A stretch of 64,000 bases of DNA from Pseudomonas piscis (GCF_009380155.1 NZ_WHUV01000001.1:124001-188000); one strand, 5' to 3'; positions 18,025-26,883 are shown, counted from the first letter of the stretch. A program made the numbers and translations. Notes: generated by a model from the sequence alone, not told the origin.

Positions 18025-20310
18025 ATGAATGATCTGGCCAATTCCACCATGACTACGACTTCTCCCCCCAAGCGCATTGACTTCAATACGCCTGAATTGC
18101 AACGCAAGCGCCGCATCCGCGCGCTCAAGGATCGCCTGACCCGTTGGTACGTCCTCGTCGGCGGCCTGGCCGTCCTGGCGGCGATTACCCTGATCTTCTT
18201 CTTCCTGGCCTATGTCGTCGCCCCGCTGTTCCAGGGCGCCGAGCTGACCTCCAAGGACCCCCTGACGCCTGCCTGGATGCAAGACGCCGGCAAGCCCCTG
18301 ATGTTCTCCCTGGAAGAGCAGAACCAGGTCGGCATGCGCGTGTCCGACAAGGGTCAGGCGCTGTTCTTCGATATCGATAACGGCGCCGAGCTGCGCAAGG
18401 TCGACCTGCCGATCCCGGCGGGCACCAGCGTCACCTCCATCGGCAAGGACCAGCCCGGTATTCCCATGGTGGTGGTCGGCTTGTCCAACGGCCAGGCCCT
18501 GGTGTTCCGCCACACCTACAAAGTCAGCTACCCGGATGGCAAGAAGACCATCTCCCCGGCGATCGAATACCCTTACGGCGAAGCCCCGATCACCCTCAAC
18601 GCAGAAGGCGGCGCGCTGGAGCACGTCAACCTCAACGCCAGCGATACCACGCTGGTGCTGGCCGGTTCCACCGGCTCGCAGCTGCATGTGCTGAAGCTCT
18701 CGCGCGAAGAAAACATGATGACCGGCGAGGTCACCAGCGAGCAGAGCGCCATCGACCTGCCGCAGATGACCGAACCGGTCAAGGCCATGTACATCGACCC
18801 ACGCCAGCAGTGGCTGTACGTGATCAACGGTCGCGCCCAGGCCGACGTCTTCAGCCTGCGGGACAAGAGCCTCAACGGTCGCTACAAGCTGCTGGAAGAC
18901 GCCAACACCGAAGTCACCGCCAGTGCCCAATTGGTGGGCGGTATCTCGTTGATCATCGGTACTTCCAAAGGTGGCCTGGCCCAGTGGTTCATGGCCCGCG
19001 ACCCGGACGGCGAGCTGCGCCTGAAGCAGATCCGCACCTTCCAGATGGGTACCGCGCCCATCGTCGAAATCACCGCCGAAGAGCGCCGCAAGGGTTTCGT
19101 CGCCCTGGACGCCGCCGGCAAGCTCGGGGTCTTCCACAGCACCGCCCACCGCACCCTGCTGGTGGACCAGGTGGTGGATGGCCAGGGCCTGTTCGGCCTG
19201 TCGCCTCGCGCCAACCGGGTGATCGTCGAGGCCGGTGGCAAGCTGCAACCCCTGGTGCTGGACAACCCGCACCCGGAAGTGTCCTGGAGCGCGCTGTGGA
19301 GCAAGGTCTGGTACGAGAACTACGACGAGCCCAAGTACGTCTGGCAGTCCACGGCGGCCAACACTGACTTCGAGCCCAAGCTGAGCCTGTCGCCGCTGAC
19401 CTTCGGCACCTTGAAGGCCGCCTTCTACGCCATGCTGCTGGCGGCCCCGCTGGCCGTGGCCGCGGCGATCTACACCGCCTACTTCATGGCCCCCGGCATG
19501 CGCCGCAAGGTCAAGCCGGTGATCGAGCTGATGGAGGCGATGCCGACGGTGATCCTCGGCTTCTTCGCCGGCCTGTTCCTGGCGCCCTATGTCGAAGGCC
19601 ACCTGCCGGGCATCTTCAGCCTGCTGGTGCTGCTGCCGATCGGCATCCTGGTGGCCGGCTTCACCTGGAGCCGCCTGCCCGAGTCCCTGCGCCTGAAGGT
19701 GCCGGACGGCTGGGAGAGCGCGATCCTGATCCCGGTGATCATCCTGGTCGGTTTCCTCTCGCTGTACCTGAGCCCGTTCATGGAGAACTGGTTCTTCGGC
19801 GGCGACATGCGCATGTGGATCTCCCACGACTTAGGCATCACCTACGACCAGCGCAACGCCCTGGTGGTGGGCCTGGCCATGGGCTTCGCGGTGATCCCGA
19901 ACATCTACTCCATCGCCGAAGACGCCGTGTTCAGTGTGCCCCGTGGCCTGACCCTGGGCTCCCTGGCCCTGGGCGCCACCCCATGGCAGACCATGACCCG
20001 CGTGGTGATTCTCACCGCCAGCCCGGGCATCTTCTCGGCCCTGATGATCGGCATGGGCCGCGCCGTGGGCGAGACCATGATCGTGCTGATGGCCACCGGC
20101 AACACCCCGGTCATGGAAATGAACCTGTTCGAAGGCCTGCGCACCCTGGCGGCCAACGTCGCGGTGGAAATGCCGGAGTCGGAAGTCGGCGGCAGCCACT
20201 ACCGCGTGCTGTTCCTCTCGGCGCTGGTGCTGCTGTTGTTCACCTTCATCATGAACACCCTCGCCGAGCTGATCCGTCAGCGTCTGCGCAAGAAATACTC
20301 GTCGCTTTAA
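18025..20310 (+). CDS. pstC: Phosphate ABC transporter permease PstC
   Basis: One of two membrane subunits of the high-affinity phosphate importer. At 761 residues it is more than twice the E. coli size. After a cytoplasmic tail and first helix (about 48-75) comes a periplasmic region of about 360 residues, rich in beta strands with propeller-like repeats (for example KGQALFFDIDNGAELRKV). The permease domain follows (about 455-760), with the ABC-coupling loop RGLTLGSLALGATPWQTM near residue 640. Such enlarged PstC proteins are normal in Pseudomonas. Start: ATG 18025 has AGGG upstream; ATG 18049 (MTTTSPP) is also possible given the Pho box position. pstA follows after 15 bases. Confidence 0.93.
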   Translation: MNDLANSTMTTTSPPKRIDFNTPELQRKRRIRALKDRLTRWYVLVGGLAVLAAITLIFFFLAYVVAPLFQGAELTSKDPLTPAWMQDAGKPLMFSLEEQNQVGMRVSDKGQALFFDIDNGAELRKVDLPIPAGTSVTSIGKDQPGIPMVVVGLSNGQALVFRHTYKVSYPDGKKTISPAIEYPYGEAPITLNAEGGALEHVNLNASDTTLVLAGSTGSQLHVLKLSREENMMTGEVTSEQSAIDLPQMTEPVKAMYIDPRQQWLYVINGRAQADVFSLRDKSLNGRYKLLEDANTEVTASAQLVGGISLIIGTSKGGLAQWFMARDPDGELRLKQIRTFQMGTAPIVEITAEERRKGFVALDAAGKLGVFHSTAHRTLLVDQVVDGQGLFGLSPRANRVIVEAGGKLQPLVLDNPHPEVSWSALWSKVWYENYDEPKYVWQSTAANTDFEPKLSLSPLTFGTLKAAFYAMLLAAPLAVAAAIYTAYFMAPGMRRKVKPVIELMEAMPTVILGFFAGLFLAPYVEGHLPGIFSLLVLLPIGILVAGFTWSRLPESLRLKVPDGWESAILIPVIILVGFLSLYLSPFMENWFFGGDMRMWISHDLGITYDQRNALVVGLAMGFAVIPNIYSIAEDAVFSVPRGLTLGSLALGATPWQTMTRVVILTASPGIFSALMIGMGRAVGETMIVLMATGNTPVMEMNLFEGLRTLAANVAVEMPESEVGGSHYRVLFLSALVLLLFTFIMNTLAELIRQRLRKKYSSL

Positions 20311-20325
20311 GAAAGGTAGAAGTCT

Positions 20326-21996
20326 GTGAAACAGAACTCCCTCAAAGACTGGTTCAAGAGCGGCGCCCCCGGCGTCTGGATCAGCGGTGGCGCAGTGTCC
20401 ATCGCGGTCATCATGACCATCGGCCTGCTGGCAGTGATCGCCGTGCGCGGCCTGGGCCACTTCTGGCCGGCGGACCTGGTGCATGCCAGCTACGACGTGC
20501 CTGGCCAGGCCAATCACCTGGTCGTCGGTGAAGTGGTGCAGAAGGAAGAAGTGCCCCGGGCCCGCCTGAAGAGTGCCGGCTTGCCGGTGCCCGACCAGGG
20601 CCCCGAGTTCATGACCCGCGAGTTGCTCAAGGTGGGCAACCGCGACCTGAACGGCAGCGACTTCACCTGGATCGTCGGCGAATGGCTGACCAACCAGAGC
20701 TACCCCAAGGAACTGATGGCCATCGAGCGCCGTGAGTGGGGCAACTTCTACGGCTACCTGGTCAACGTCAAGGAAAACGGCAAGGTGGTCGCCGAGGGCG
20801 AAGCCGCCTGGCCCGAGCTGCAGGCGCGGATCGACCGGGTGAACAAGCTGGCGACCCAGCTCAAGACCCTGGAGAAGTCCGACATCGGTGCGATCAACGC
20901 CGGCCTGGAGCGCATCCGCCTGCACGGTCGCAAGCTGGAGCTGGCTGGCAAGCTGGACGCCGCCGCCCAGGCCGACATGGATGCCGAGCGCGCCGAACTC
21001 AACGCCCGCTACCAGGACATCGAGGCCCGCCTGAGCGAGCTGCATACCCAGTTCAACCGCGACAGCCTGACCGCCCGCGATGCCAACGGCAAGGAAGTGG
21101 AGATCGGCCTGGGCAAGGTGGTGCATGCCTACCAGCCGAACGCCATGGGCACCTTCACCAAGGTTGGCTTCTACTTCAGCAAGGTCTGGGAATTCCTCAG
21201 CGACGATCCACGGGAAGCCAACACCGAGGGCGGGATCTTCCCGGCCATCTTCGGCACCGTGATGATGACCCTGATCATGGCCATGATTGTCACGCCGTTC
21301 GGCGTGCTGGCGGCGGTCTACCTGCGTGAATACGCCAAGCAGAACGCCCTGACCCGGGTAATCCGCATCGCCGTGAACAACCTGGCGGGCGTACCGGCCA
21401 TCGTCTACGGCGTGTTCGGCCTGGGCTTCTTCGTCTACGTGCTGGGCGGGTCCCTGGACCGCCTGTTCTTCCCTGAGGCACTGCCGGCGCCGACCTTCGG
21501 TACCCCGGGCCTGCTCTGGGCATCCCTGACCCTGGCGCTGCTGGCGGTACCGGTGGTGATCGTGGCCACCGAGGAAGGCCTGGCGCGGATCCCGCGGACC
21601 GTGCGCGAAGGCTCCCTGGCCCTGGGCGCGACCAAGGCCGAGACCCTGTGGAAGATCGTCCTGCCCATGGCCAGCCCGGCGATGATGACCGGCATGATCC
21701 TCGCCGTGGCCCGTGCCGCCGGCGAAGTGGCGCCGCTGATGCTGGTGGGTGTGGTGAAGCTGGCGCCGTCGCTGCCGGTGGATGGCAACTACCCGTACCT
21801 GCACCTGGATCAGAAGATCATGCACCTGGGCTTCCATATCTACGACGTCGGCTTCCAGAGCCCCAACGTCGAGGCCGCGCGGCCGCTGGTGTACGCCACC
21901 GCGTTGCTGCTGGTACTGGTGATCGCCGTGCTCAACCTGTCGGCGGTATGGATCCGTAACCACCTGCGCGAGAAGTACAAGGCGCTGGACAGCTAA
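20326..21996 (+). CDS. pstA: Phosphate ABC transporter permease PstA
   Basis: Second membrane subunit of the phosphate importer, 556 residues against about 300 in E. coli. A first helix (about 20-42) is followed by a periplasmic insert with a long helical, probably coiled-coil, segment (about 160-245), then the permease domain (about 305-550) with coupling loop VREGSLALGATKAETLWK near residue 425. Starts with GTG 20326, 15 bases after the pstC stop. The extra domains in PstC and PstA may interact in the periplasm. A REP-like intergenic repeat separates it from pstB. Confidence 0.94.
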   Translation: MKQNSLKDWFKSGAPGVWISGGAVSIAVIMTIGLLAVIAVRGLGHFWPADLVHASYDVPGQANHLVVGEVVQKEEVPRARLKSAGLPVPDQGPEFMTRELLKVGNRDLNGSDFTWIVGEWLTNQSYPKELMAIERREWGNFYGYLVNVKENGKVVAEGEAAWPELQARIDRVNKLATQLKTLEKSDIGAINAGLERIRLHGRKLELAGKLDAAAQADMDAERAELNARYQDIEARLSELHTQFNRDSLTARDANGKEVEIGLGKVVHAYQPNAMGTFTKVGFYFSKVWEFLSDDPREANTEGGIFPAIFGTVMMTLIMAMIVTPFGVLAAVYLREYAKQNALTRVIRIAVNNLAGVPAIVYGVFGLGFFVYVLGGSLDRLFFPEALPAPTFGTPGLLWASLTLALLAVPVVIVATEEGLARIPRTVREGSLALGATKAETLWKIVLPMASPAMMTGMILAVARAAGEVAPLMLVGVVKLAPSLPVDGNYPYLHLDQKIMHLGFHIYDVGFQSPNVEAARPLVYATALLLVLVIAVLNLSAVWIRNHLREKYKALDS

Positions 21997-22000
21997 AGCC

Positions 22001-22078
22001 ATTAGCCACAAGCGGCAAGCTACAAGCCGCTTTTGCTCAAAACTTGCGGCTTGCAGCTAGAAGCTTGCAGCTACGAAC
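22001..22078. repeat. AAGCTTGCGGC-type intergenic repeat, pstA-pstB
   Basis: Imperfect palindromes built from AAGCGGC, AAGCTTGCAGCT and CTTGCGGCTTG. Sequence of the same type lies in the pstB-phoU, phoR-phoB and vgrG-clpV gaps of this window. Confidence 0.65.
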
Positions 22079-22090
22079 GGAGTGAGACCC

Positions 22091-22924
22091 ATGCAACACG
22101 AAACCCATACCCACGGCATCAACATGTCCGCCCTGGGTCGCGACAAGCAGAGCCTGAGCCTGGAGCAGGAAACCGTGGCGATCGAAGTGCCCGGCCTGAG
22201 CCTGTTCTACGGCGAGAAGCAAGCGCTGTTCGACGTCAGCATGAACATTCCCAAGCAGCGCGTGACCGCCTTCATCGGCCCGTCCGGCTGCGGCAAGTCG
22301 ACCCTGCTGCGCACCTTCAACCGCATGAACGACCTGGTGGACGGTTGCCGCGTGGAAGGCGCCATCAACCTGTACGGCAACAACATCTACCGCAAGGGCG
22401 AGGATGTGGCCGAGCTGCGTCGTCGGGTGGGCATGGTGTTCCAGAAGCCCAACCCGTTCCCCAAGACCATCTACGAGAACGTGGTCTATGGCCTGCGCAT
22501 CCAGGGCATCAACAAGAAGCGCGTGCTCGACGAAGCGGTGGAGTGGGCGCTCAAGGGCGCGGCCCTGTGGGATGAGGTCAAGGACCGCCTGCACGACTCG
22601 GCCCTGGGCCTGTCCGGTGGTCAGCAGCAGCGCCTGGTGATCGCCCGGACCATCGCCGTGGAACCGGAAGTGCTGCTGCTGGACGAACCCTGCTCGGCCC
22701 TGGACCCGATCTCGACCCTGAAGGTCGAGGAACTGATCTACGAGCTCAAGTCCAAGTTCACCATCGTCATCGTGACCCACAACATGCAGCAGGCGGCGCG
22801 GGTCTCGGACTACACCGCGTTCATGTACATGGGCAAACTGGTGGAATTCGGCGACACCGACACCCTGTTCACCAACCCGGCCAAGAAACAGACCGAAGAC
22901 TACATCACCGGACGCTATGGCTAG
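22091..22924 (+). CDS. pstB: Phosphate ABC transporter ATPase PstB
   Basis: Cytoplasmic ATPase that powers PstCA and signals phosphate status with PhoU. The 277-residue protein has Walker A GPSGCGKS at residues 63-70, the Q-loop in [10 protein letters not shown], the ABC signature LSGGQQQR, Walker [12 protein letters not shown] and H-loop VTHNMQQA. The N terminus (about 30 residues, His-rich) is longer than in E. coli. ATG 22091 has GGAGTGAG upstream. The gaps on both sides carry REP-like repeats, which may tune mRNA decay within the operon. Confidence 0.97.
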   Translation: MQHETHTHGINMSALGRDKQSLSLEQETVAIEVPGLSLFYGEKQALFDVSMNIPKQRVTAFIGPSGCGKSTLLRTFNRMNDLVDGCRVEGAINLYGNNIYRKGEDVAELRRRVGMVFQKPNPFPKTIYENVVYGLRIQGINKKRVLDEAVEWALKGAALWDEVKDRLHDSALGLSGGQQQRLVIARTIAVEPEVLLLDEPCSALDPISTLKVEELIYELKSKFTIVIVTHNMQQAARVSDYTAFMYMGKLVEFGDTDTLFTNPAKKQTEDYITGRYG

Positions 22925-22933
22925 GAGCAGCTA

Positions 22934-23015
22934 CAAGCCGCAAGCTTCAAGCGGCAAGACAGAAGCGGTAGGCGATATCCGGATCAATATTTAACTGCTT
23001 GAAGCTTGCGGCTTG
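22934..23015. repeat. 19-bp perfect inverted repeat, pstB-phoU
   Basis: CAAGCCGCAAGCTTCAAGC at 22934-22952 is exactly reversed and complemented at 22997-23015, with about 44 bases between. It can fold as a long hairpin in the operon mRNA. It belongs to the same repeat type as 22001-22078 and 29749-29818. Confidence 0.75.
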
Positions 23016-23042
23016 AAGCTTGCAACTTTCGCGGAGCGAACC

Positions 23043-23804
23043 ATGATTTCGAAGGAAGGCTTAACCCATCACATCTCTCAGCAGTTCAATGCCGAGCTGG
23101 AAGAGGTGCGCAGCCACCTGCTGGCCATGGGCGGGCTGGTGGAGAAACAAGTCAATGACGCCGTCACCGCACTGATCGAGGCCGACTCCGGGCTGGCCCA
23201 GCAAGTGCGCGAGATCGACGAGCAGATCAACCAGATGGAGCGCAACATCGACGAGGAGTGCCTGCGCATCCTCGCCCGGCGCCAGCCTGCGGCTTCCGAC
23301 CTGCGCCTGATCATCAGCATCTCCAAGTCGGTGATCGACCTGGAGCGCATCGGCGACGAAGCCACCAAGATCGCCCGCCGGGCCATCCAGCTGTGCGAGG
23401 AGGGCGAGGCCCCGCGTGGCTACGTCGAAGTGCGGCATATCGGCGACCAGGTGCGCAACATGGTGCGTGACGCGCTGGACGCCTTCGCCCGGTTCGACGC
23501 CGAACTGGCCCTGTCGGTAGCCCAGTACGACAAGATCATCGACCGCGAGTACAAGACCGCGCTGCGCGAGCTGGCCACCTACATGATGGAAGACCCGCGC
23601 TCTATCTCGCGGGTTTTGAGCATCATCTGGGTATTGCGCTCGCTGGAGCGGATCGGCGATCACGCGCGCAACATCTCCGCGCTGGTGATCTACCTGGTGC
23701 GTGGCACCGATGTGCGCCACCTGGGCCTCAAGCGCATGAAGGAAGAAGTTGAAGGACCGGCTGGCGATTCGGCTAATGTTCCGGGTGAAGCTGACGATAA
23801 TTAA
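23043..23804 (+). CDS. phoU: Phosphate-signalling protein PhoU
   Basis: Negative regulator that links PstSCAB activity to the PhoR kinase. The 253-residue, all-helical protein has two PhoU repeats, each with the metal-binding E/DxxxD-type helix: KSVIDLERIGDEATKIA near residue 100 and VLRSLERIGDHARNIS near residue 205. It has a longer acidic C-terminal tail than the E. coli protein. ATG 23043 is preceded by GCGGAG. It is the last gene of the pst operon and is followed by a strong terminator. Confidence 0.96.
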   Translation: MISKEGLTHHISQQFNAELEEVRSHLLAMGGLVEKQVNDAVTALIEADSGLAQQVREIDEQINQMERNIDEECLRILARRQPAASDLRLIISISKSVIDLERIGDEATKIARRAIQLCEEGEAPRGYVEVRHIGDQVRNMVRDALDAFARFDAELALSVAQYDKIIDREYKTALRELATYMMEDPRSISRVLSIIWVLRSLERIGDHARNISALVIYLVRGTDVRHLGLKRMKEEVEGPAGDSANVPGEADDN

Positions 23805-23820
23805 GATTGCCCGAGAAGAG

Positions 23821-23850
23821 CGCCCGGCCTTTTGGCCGGGCGTTTTTGTT
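23821..23850 (+). terminator. Rho-independent terminator of the pst-phoU operon
   Basis: A perfect 9-bp GC stem (CGCCCGGCC / GGCCGGGCG), TTTT loop and TTTTTGTTT tail, 16 bases after the phoU stop. Confidence 0.93.
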
Positions 23851-23970
23851 TGCGGTCCTTGAATTCGAAAAGCAGCACCCGCGAACGAAAAGTCCCGGCG
23901 TGACTGAAGAGTTTTGGCAAAGTGCCATCAGCCAGCGTTATGCTTGCCGGGATTTTTAGAGGGGTGGTCG

Positions 23971-24909
23971 ATGAGTAAGGTAAGTGTGTTGGTGGTGGAC
24001 GACGCGTCGTTCATTCGTGACCTGGTGAAGAAGTGCCTGCGCAACTACTTCCCCGGCATCAAGATCGAAGACGCGGTCAACGGGAAGAAGGCCCAGGCGA
24101 TGCTCGCCCGCGAAGCCTTCGACCTGGTCCTGTGCGATTGGGAAATGCCGGAAATGTCCGGCCTGGAACTGCTGACCTGGTGCCGTGGCCAGGAAGCGCT
24201 CAAGGCCATGCCGTTCGTCATGGTGACCAGCCGGGGCGACAAGGAAAACGTGGTGCAGGCGATCCAGGCCGGGGTTTCCGGCTATGTCAGCAAGCCCTTC
24301 ACCAACGAACAGCTGCTGACCAAGGTCAAGCAGGCGCTGAACAAGGTCGGCAAGCTCGACACCCTGATGAACAGCGCTCCGACCAAGATGAACTCCGCCT
24401 TTGGCAACGATTCCCTGAGCGCCCTGACCGGCGGCAAGGCCGAGGTGGTCGCCCCGGCTGCCCGGCCAGCCGCTCCGGCAGCCGCTGCAGCCCCGGCTGC
24501 GGCGCCATCCCGTGGTCTGCTCAACAGCCCACCGGTCAAGGCACCTGCCGCCGCCGCTGCCGCCAGTGGCGGCCGTGGCCAGGGCCAACTGCGCCTGCCT
24601 GGCGGCACCCAGCCTTGCGTGATCAAGGCCCTGAGCATCAAGGAAGCGCTGTTGGTGGTGAAGCGCACCGATAACCTGCCGCAGGTGCTGGACAGCGCAG
24701 TATTGGATCTGGAGCAGGGCGAGAACGCCGAAGTGGCCCGGCTCAATGGCTACCTGCATGCGGTAGTGGCGCACGAACCGAAGCCCGACAGCGATTGGCT
24801 GCAGCTGACCTTCCGTTTCGTCGACCAGGATGCGCAGAAGCTGGACTACATCTCGCGCCTGATCGCCCGCGGCACCGCGCAGAAGCACTTCGTTCCAGGC
24901 GCGGGCTGA
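23971..24909 (+). CDS. Response regulator with C-terminal PilZ-like domain
   Basis: A 312-residue protein. The receiver domain (1-125) has the acidic pair D10/D11, phosphoacceptor D56 in VLCDWEMP and the conserved Lys in GYVSKPF near residue 109. An Ala/Pro-rich linker (about 150-205) leads to a C-terminal domain (about 210-300) that resembles PilZ in these Pseudomonas proteins, although I do not see clear RxxxR and DxSxxG c-di-GMP motifs. No partner kinase is nearby. An equivalent gene follows phoU in P. aeruginosa. ATG 23971 is preceded by AGAGGGG. It has its own promoter after the phoU terminator. A link to phosphate signalling is possible but not shown. Confidence 0.85.
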   Translation: MSKVSVLVVDDASFIRDLVKKCLRNYFPGIKIEDAVNGKKAQAMLAREAFDLVLCDWEMPEMSGLELLTWCRGQEALKAMPFVMVTSRGDKENVVQAIQAGVSGYVSKPFTNEQLLTKVKQALNKVGKLDTLMNSAPTKMNSAFGNDSLSALTGGKAEVVAPAARPAAPAAAAAPAAAPSRGLLNSPPVKAPAAAAAASGGRGQGQLRLPGGTQPCVIKALSIKEALLVVKRTDNLPQVLDSAVLDLEQGENAEVARLNGYLHAVVAHEPKPDSDWLQLTFRFVDQDAQKLDYISRLIARGTAQKHFVPGAG

Positions 24910-24920
24910 TCCTCGCCGAC

Positions 24921-24964
24921 CGCTTCGCTGTAGGAACTGCCAAGCCCGCTCCTACAGCGAAGCG
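24921..24964. repeat. REP palindrome
   Basis: A perfect 15-bp inverted repeat (CGCTTCGCTGTAGGA / TCCTACAGCGAAGCG) around a 14-base loop containing CCAAGCCCGC, just after the response-regulator gene. Typical Pseudomonas REP; may end or stabilise the transcript. Confidence 0.85.
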
Positions 24965-25143
24965 CAAATCTGCTGAAAACACTTTTCCACGCCGATTTTC
25001 TGCCAGCCACCCAGGCCAGCGGCTGCGTTATTCCCCAATCCCGCCAACAATCCGCACCTTCGGCTGCAACCCCCAGGGCACAGGGGCTTGGCCATTCCTC
25101 CCGCCACCTTCCGCCGTACGTCTGATTAACTGTCCTGCACTTG
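24965..25143. other. Non-coding stretch before higBA
   Basis: Part of a 374-base gap. No gene is supported; I see nothing beyond the REP on its left and the palindrome on its right. Confidence 0.4.
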
Positions 25144-25167
25144 ATTTATATCTATTTGGATATAAAT
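25144..25167. promoter_or_regulatory. AT-rich palindrome upstream of higBA
   Basis: ATTTATATC TATTTG GATATAAAT: perfect 9-bp arms and a 6-base centre, 116 bases before higB. HigA-type antitoxins repress their own operon by binding such palindromes, so this is the likely operator, overlapping the promoter. Confidence 0.65.
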
Positions 25168-25283
25168 TGCCGGAAGCGCTCTACCTGATTCACCCTTTGC
25201 AGCCATGCGTTGAAACAACCCCGTGCGGCCAGCCCTGGCAGTCTTGATTAGCCTTGTTCCTGGTCACTGACAGGAGAAGTTCG

Positions 25284-25619
25284 ATGCCCAGGCACAAGGA
25301 TGTGGTGTTTGTCGGGAGAGCGCTGCGGGATCTCAGGGCATTCCCTGAAGATGCCCGTCGGGCTGCCGGGTTTCAGCTGGATCTGCTGCAGCAGGGCGAA
25401 CAGCCCTACGATTGCAGGCCGGTGAAAACCATCGGCCCGAGTGTCTTCGAAATCAGGATTCATGAAGATTCAGGGGCGTTTCGGGTGTTTTATGTGGTCA
25501 GGCGGCCTGCAGCCATCTATGTGCTGCACGCGGTGCGCAAGACTACCCGCAAGACCGAAGCGCGGGATATCGAGCTGGCTCGTGCCAGATTTCAGCAAGC
25601 AGGTTCATGCCATGACTGA
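25284..25619 (+). CDS. higB: HigB-type toxin (RelE/ParE superfamily)
   Basis: A 111-residue protein of the Gp49-like HigB family, whose members are ribosome-dependent mRNA interferases. Family pattern: RALRDLRAFPEDARRAAGFQL near residue 10-30, KTIGPSVFEIRI near residue 52, FRVFYVVRRPAAIYVLHAVRK near residue 68-88, ending in a basic helix. ATG 25284 has AGGAG 9 bases upstream. Its last 8 bases overlap the start of the antitoxin gene (ATGACTGA), so the two are translationally coupled. The toxin-first order is usual for higBA. Confidence 0.88.
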   Translation: MPRHKDVVFVGRALRDLRAFPEDARRAAGFQLDLLQQGEQPYDCRPVKTIGPSVFEIRIHEDSGAFRVFYVVRRPAAIYVLHAVRKTTRKTEARDIELARARFQQAGSCHD

Positions 25620-25926
25620 CCAACAGATCAACCCGCGCTTTGCCAGCGTCTGGGATGCCCTTGAAGCCACCCCCCAGGAGGCCGCCAACATGCGCCTGCG
25701 GGCCAAGCTGATGCTGGAGCTGGGCAAGACCGTGCAGGCCTGGGGGCTGTCGCAGAAGGAGGCGGCCAAGCGTCTCAACATCACCCAGCCCAGGCTCAAC
25801 GATGTGCTTAGCGGCAGGATCAACAAGTTCTCCCTCGATGCGCTGGTCAACCTCTGCGAGGCCGCGCAACTGGGGGTGGAGATCCGCTTCGACGTGGGCG
25901 GCATTGGGCCCCTGGCACCCGCCTGA
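25612..25926 (+). CDS. higA: HigA-type antitoxin, XRE family
   Basis: A 104-residue helix-turn-helix protein that should bind and neutralise HigB and repress the operon. The XRE motif is clear: WGLSQKEAAKRLNITQPRLN followed by DVLSGRINKFSLDALVNL (about residues 44-81). Its gene overlaps the end of the toxin gene. The N-terminal 35 residues probably form the toxin-binding part. The AT-rich palindrome at 25144 is the likely binding site. Confidence 0.88.
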   Translation: MTDQQINPRFASVWDALEATPQEAANMRLRAKLMLELGKTVQAWGLSQKEAAKRLNITQPRLNDVLSGRINKFSLDALVNLCEAAQLGVEIRFDVGGIGPLAPA

Positions 25927-25986
25927 TTCATACAAGCTCCATATCAGGCTGCTAGCATGGTTTTTCCCCTGCCAAGAAACTGCTCA

Positions 25987-26883
25987 ATGTTCGTACGCCT
26001 GCTGTTCCTCTGCGGCTTGTCCATGGTCGCCAGCTCGCTGGCGGCGATGACGGTCTACAAGTCCGTCGACGCCGACGGCGTGGTGTCCTACAGCGACCGG
26101 CCTTCGCCGGGAGCGCAGGCGTTCGTGTTCCGCGATCGCATGGAGGAACACCTGGAGCGCCAGGTGCGGCTGGATATCCAGAAACACAGGGGCGTGGATG
26201 CGCTGTACGTGCGCAACGACCTGCATGGGCCGGTGGAGGTGGAGCTGGGGTTCGCCAGCCTGAGCAACGTCAGCGGCGCGCCGGCGCAGCCGATCCGCCG
26301 GGTGCTGCCAGCCCGCAGCAGGCAGCGTCTGGCGCTCTTGACGGCGACCCGGGCCGGCCAGCCCTTGAGCTATGTCCCAAGGTTTCGTTACTCCCTGGGC
26401 GACCCGGGAGGAGCCGTGCAGGCCTACCGCTACCCCTTGCCCTGGCGGGGCGGGCCGTTTCGCCTGACCCAGGGCGCCAACGGCCAGTACAGCCATTCCA
26501 GCCCCAAGAGCCGTTATGCGATGGACATCGCCATGCCGGTGGGTACGCCGATCATCGCGGCCCGAGGTGGGATGGTGGTCAAGACCGAGAACGCCCAGAG
26601 CGGTCGGGGCGACAACCCGGCCGGCAACTTCGTCCGGGTGCTGCACGACGACGGCACCATGGGCGTGTACCTGCATCTCAAGCAAGGTTCGGTGAGCGTG
26701 CGCGAGGGCCAGCGGGTGGCGGTGGGCAGCCCGCTGGGGCTGTCGGGCAATACCGGCAACAGCAGCGGGCCGCACCTGCACTTCGTGGTGCAGCGCAATA
26801 CCGGGTTGGGGCTGGTGTCGATTCCCTATCAGTTCGACCAGCCCCTGGGGGATTTACCGAACTTCGCCCTGGGCAATAAATAG
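25987..26883 (+). CDS. M23-family metallopeptidase with DUF4124-like N terminus
   Basis: A 298-residue exported protein. A signal peptide ends at SSLAA; next comes a DUF4124-type segment (VYKSVDADGVVSYSDRPSP), and the C terminus (about 150-285) is a LytM/M23 peptidase domain that would cleave peptidoglycan crosslinks. The second zinc motif GPHLHFV is intact. The first is atypical: RYAMDIAMPVGTPI keeps the Asp, but the usual HxxxD His is absent at that spacing; a His seven residues earlier (QYSHSS) may replace it. ATG 25957 is an alternative start. Converges with the CorC-like gene. Confidence 0.85.
   Translation: MFVRLLFLCGLSMVASSLAAMTVYKSVDADGVVSYSDRPSPGAQAFVFRDRMEEHLERQVRLDIQKHRGVDALYVRNDLHGPVEVELGFASLSNVSGAPAQPIRRVLPARSRQRLALLTATRAGQPLSYVPRFRYSLGDPGGAVQAYRYPLPWRGGPFRLTQGANGQYSHSSPKSRYAMDIAMPVGTPIIAARGGMVVKTENAQSGRGDNPAGNFVRVLHDDGTMGVYLHLKQGSVSVREGQRVAVGSPLGLSGNTGNSSGPHLHFVVQRNTGLGLVSIPYQFDQPLGDLPNFALGNK

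Noticed and set aside
17977..22011. Two long minus-strand frames opposite pstC and pstA
   Set aside because: Shadows of the permease genes on the plus strand; the products are Gln/His/Arg-rich with no family features.
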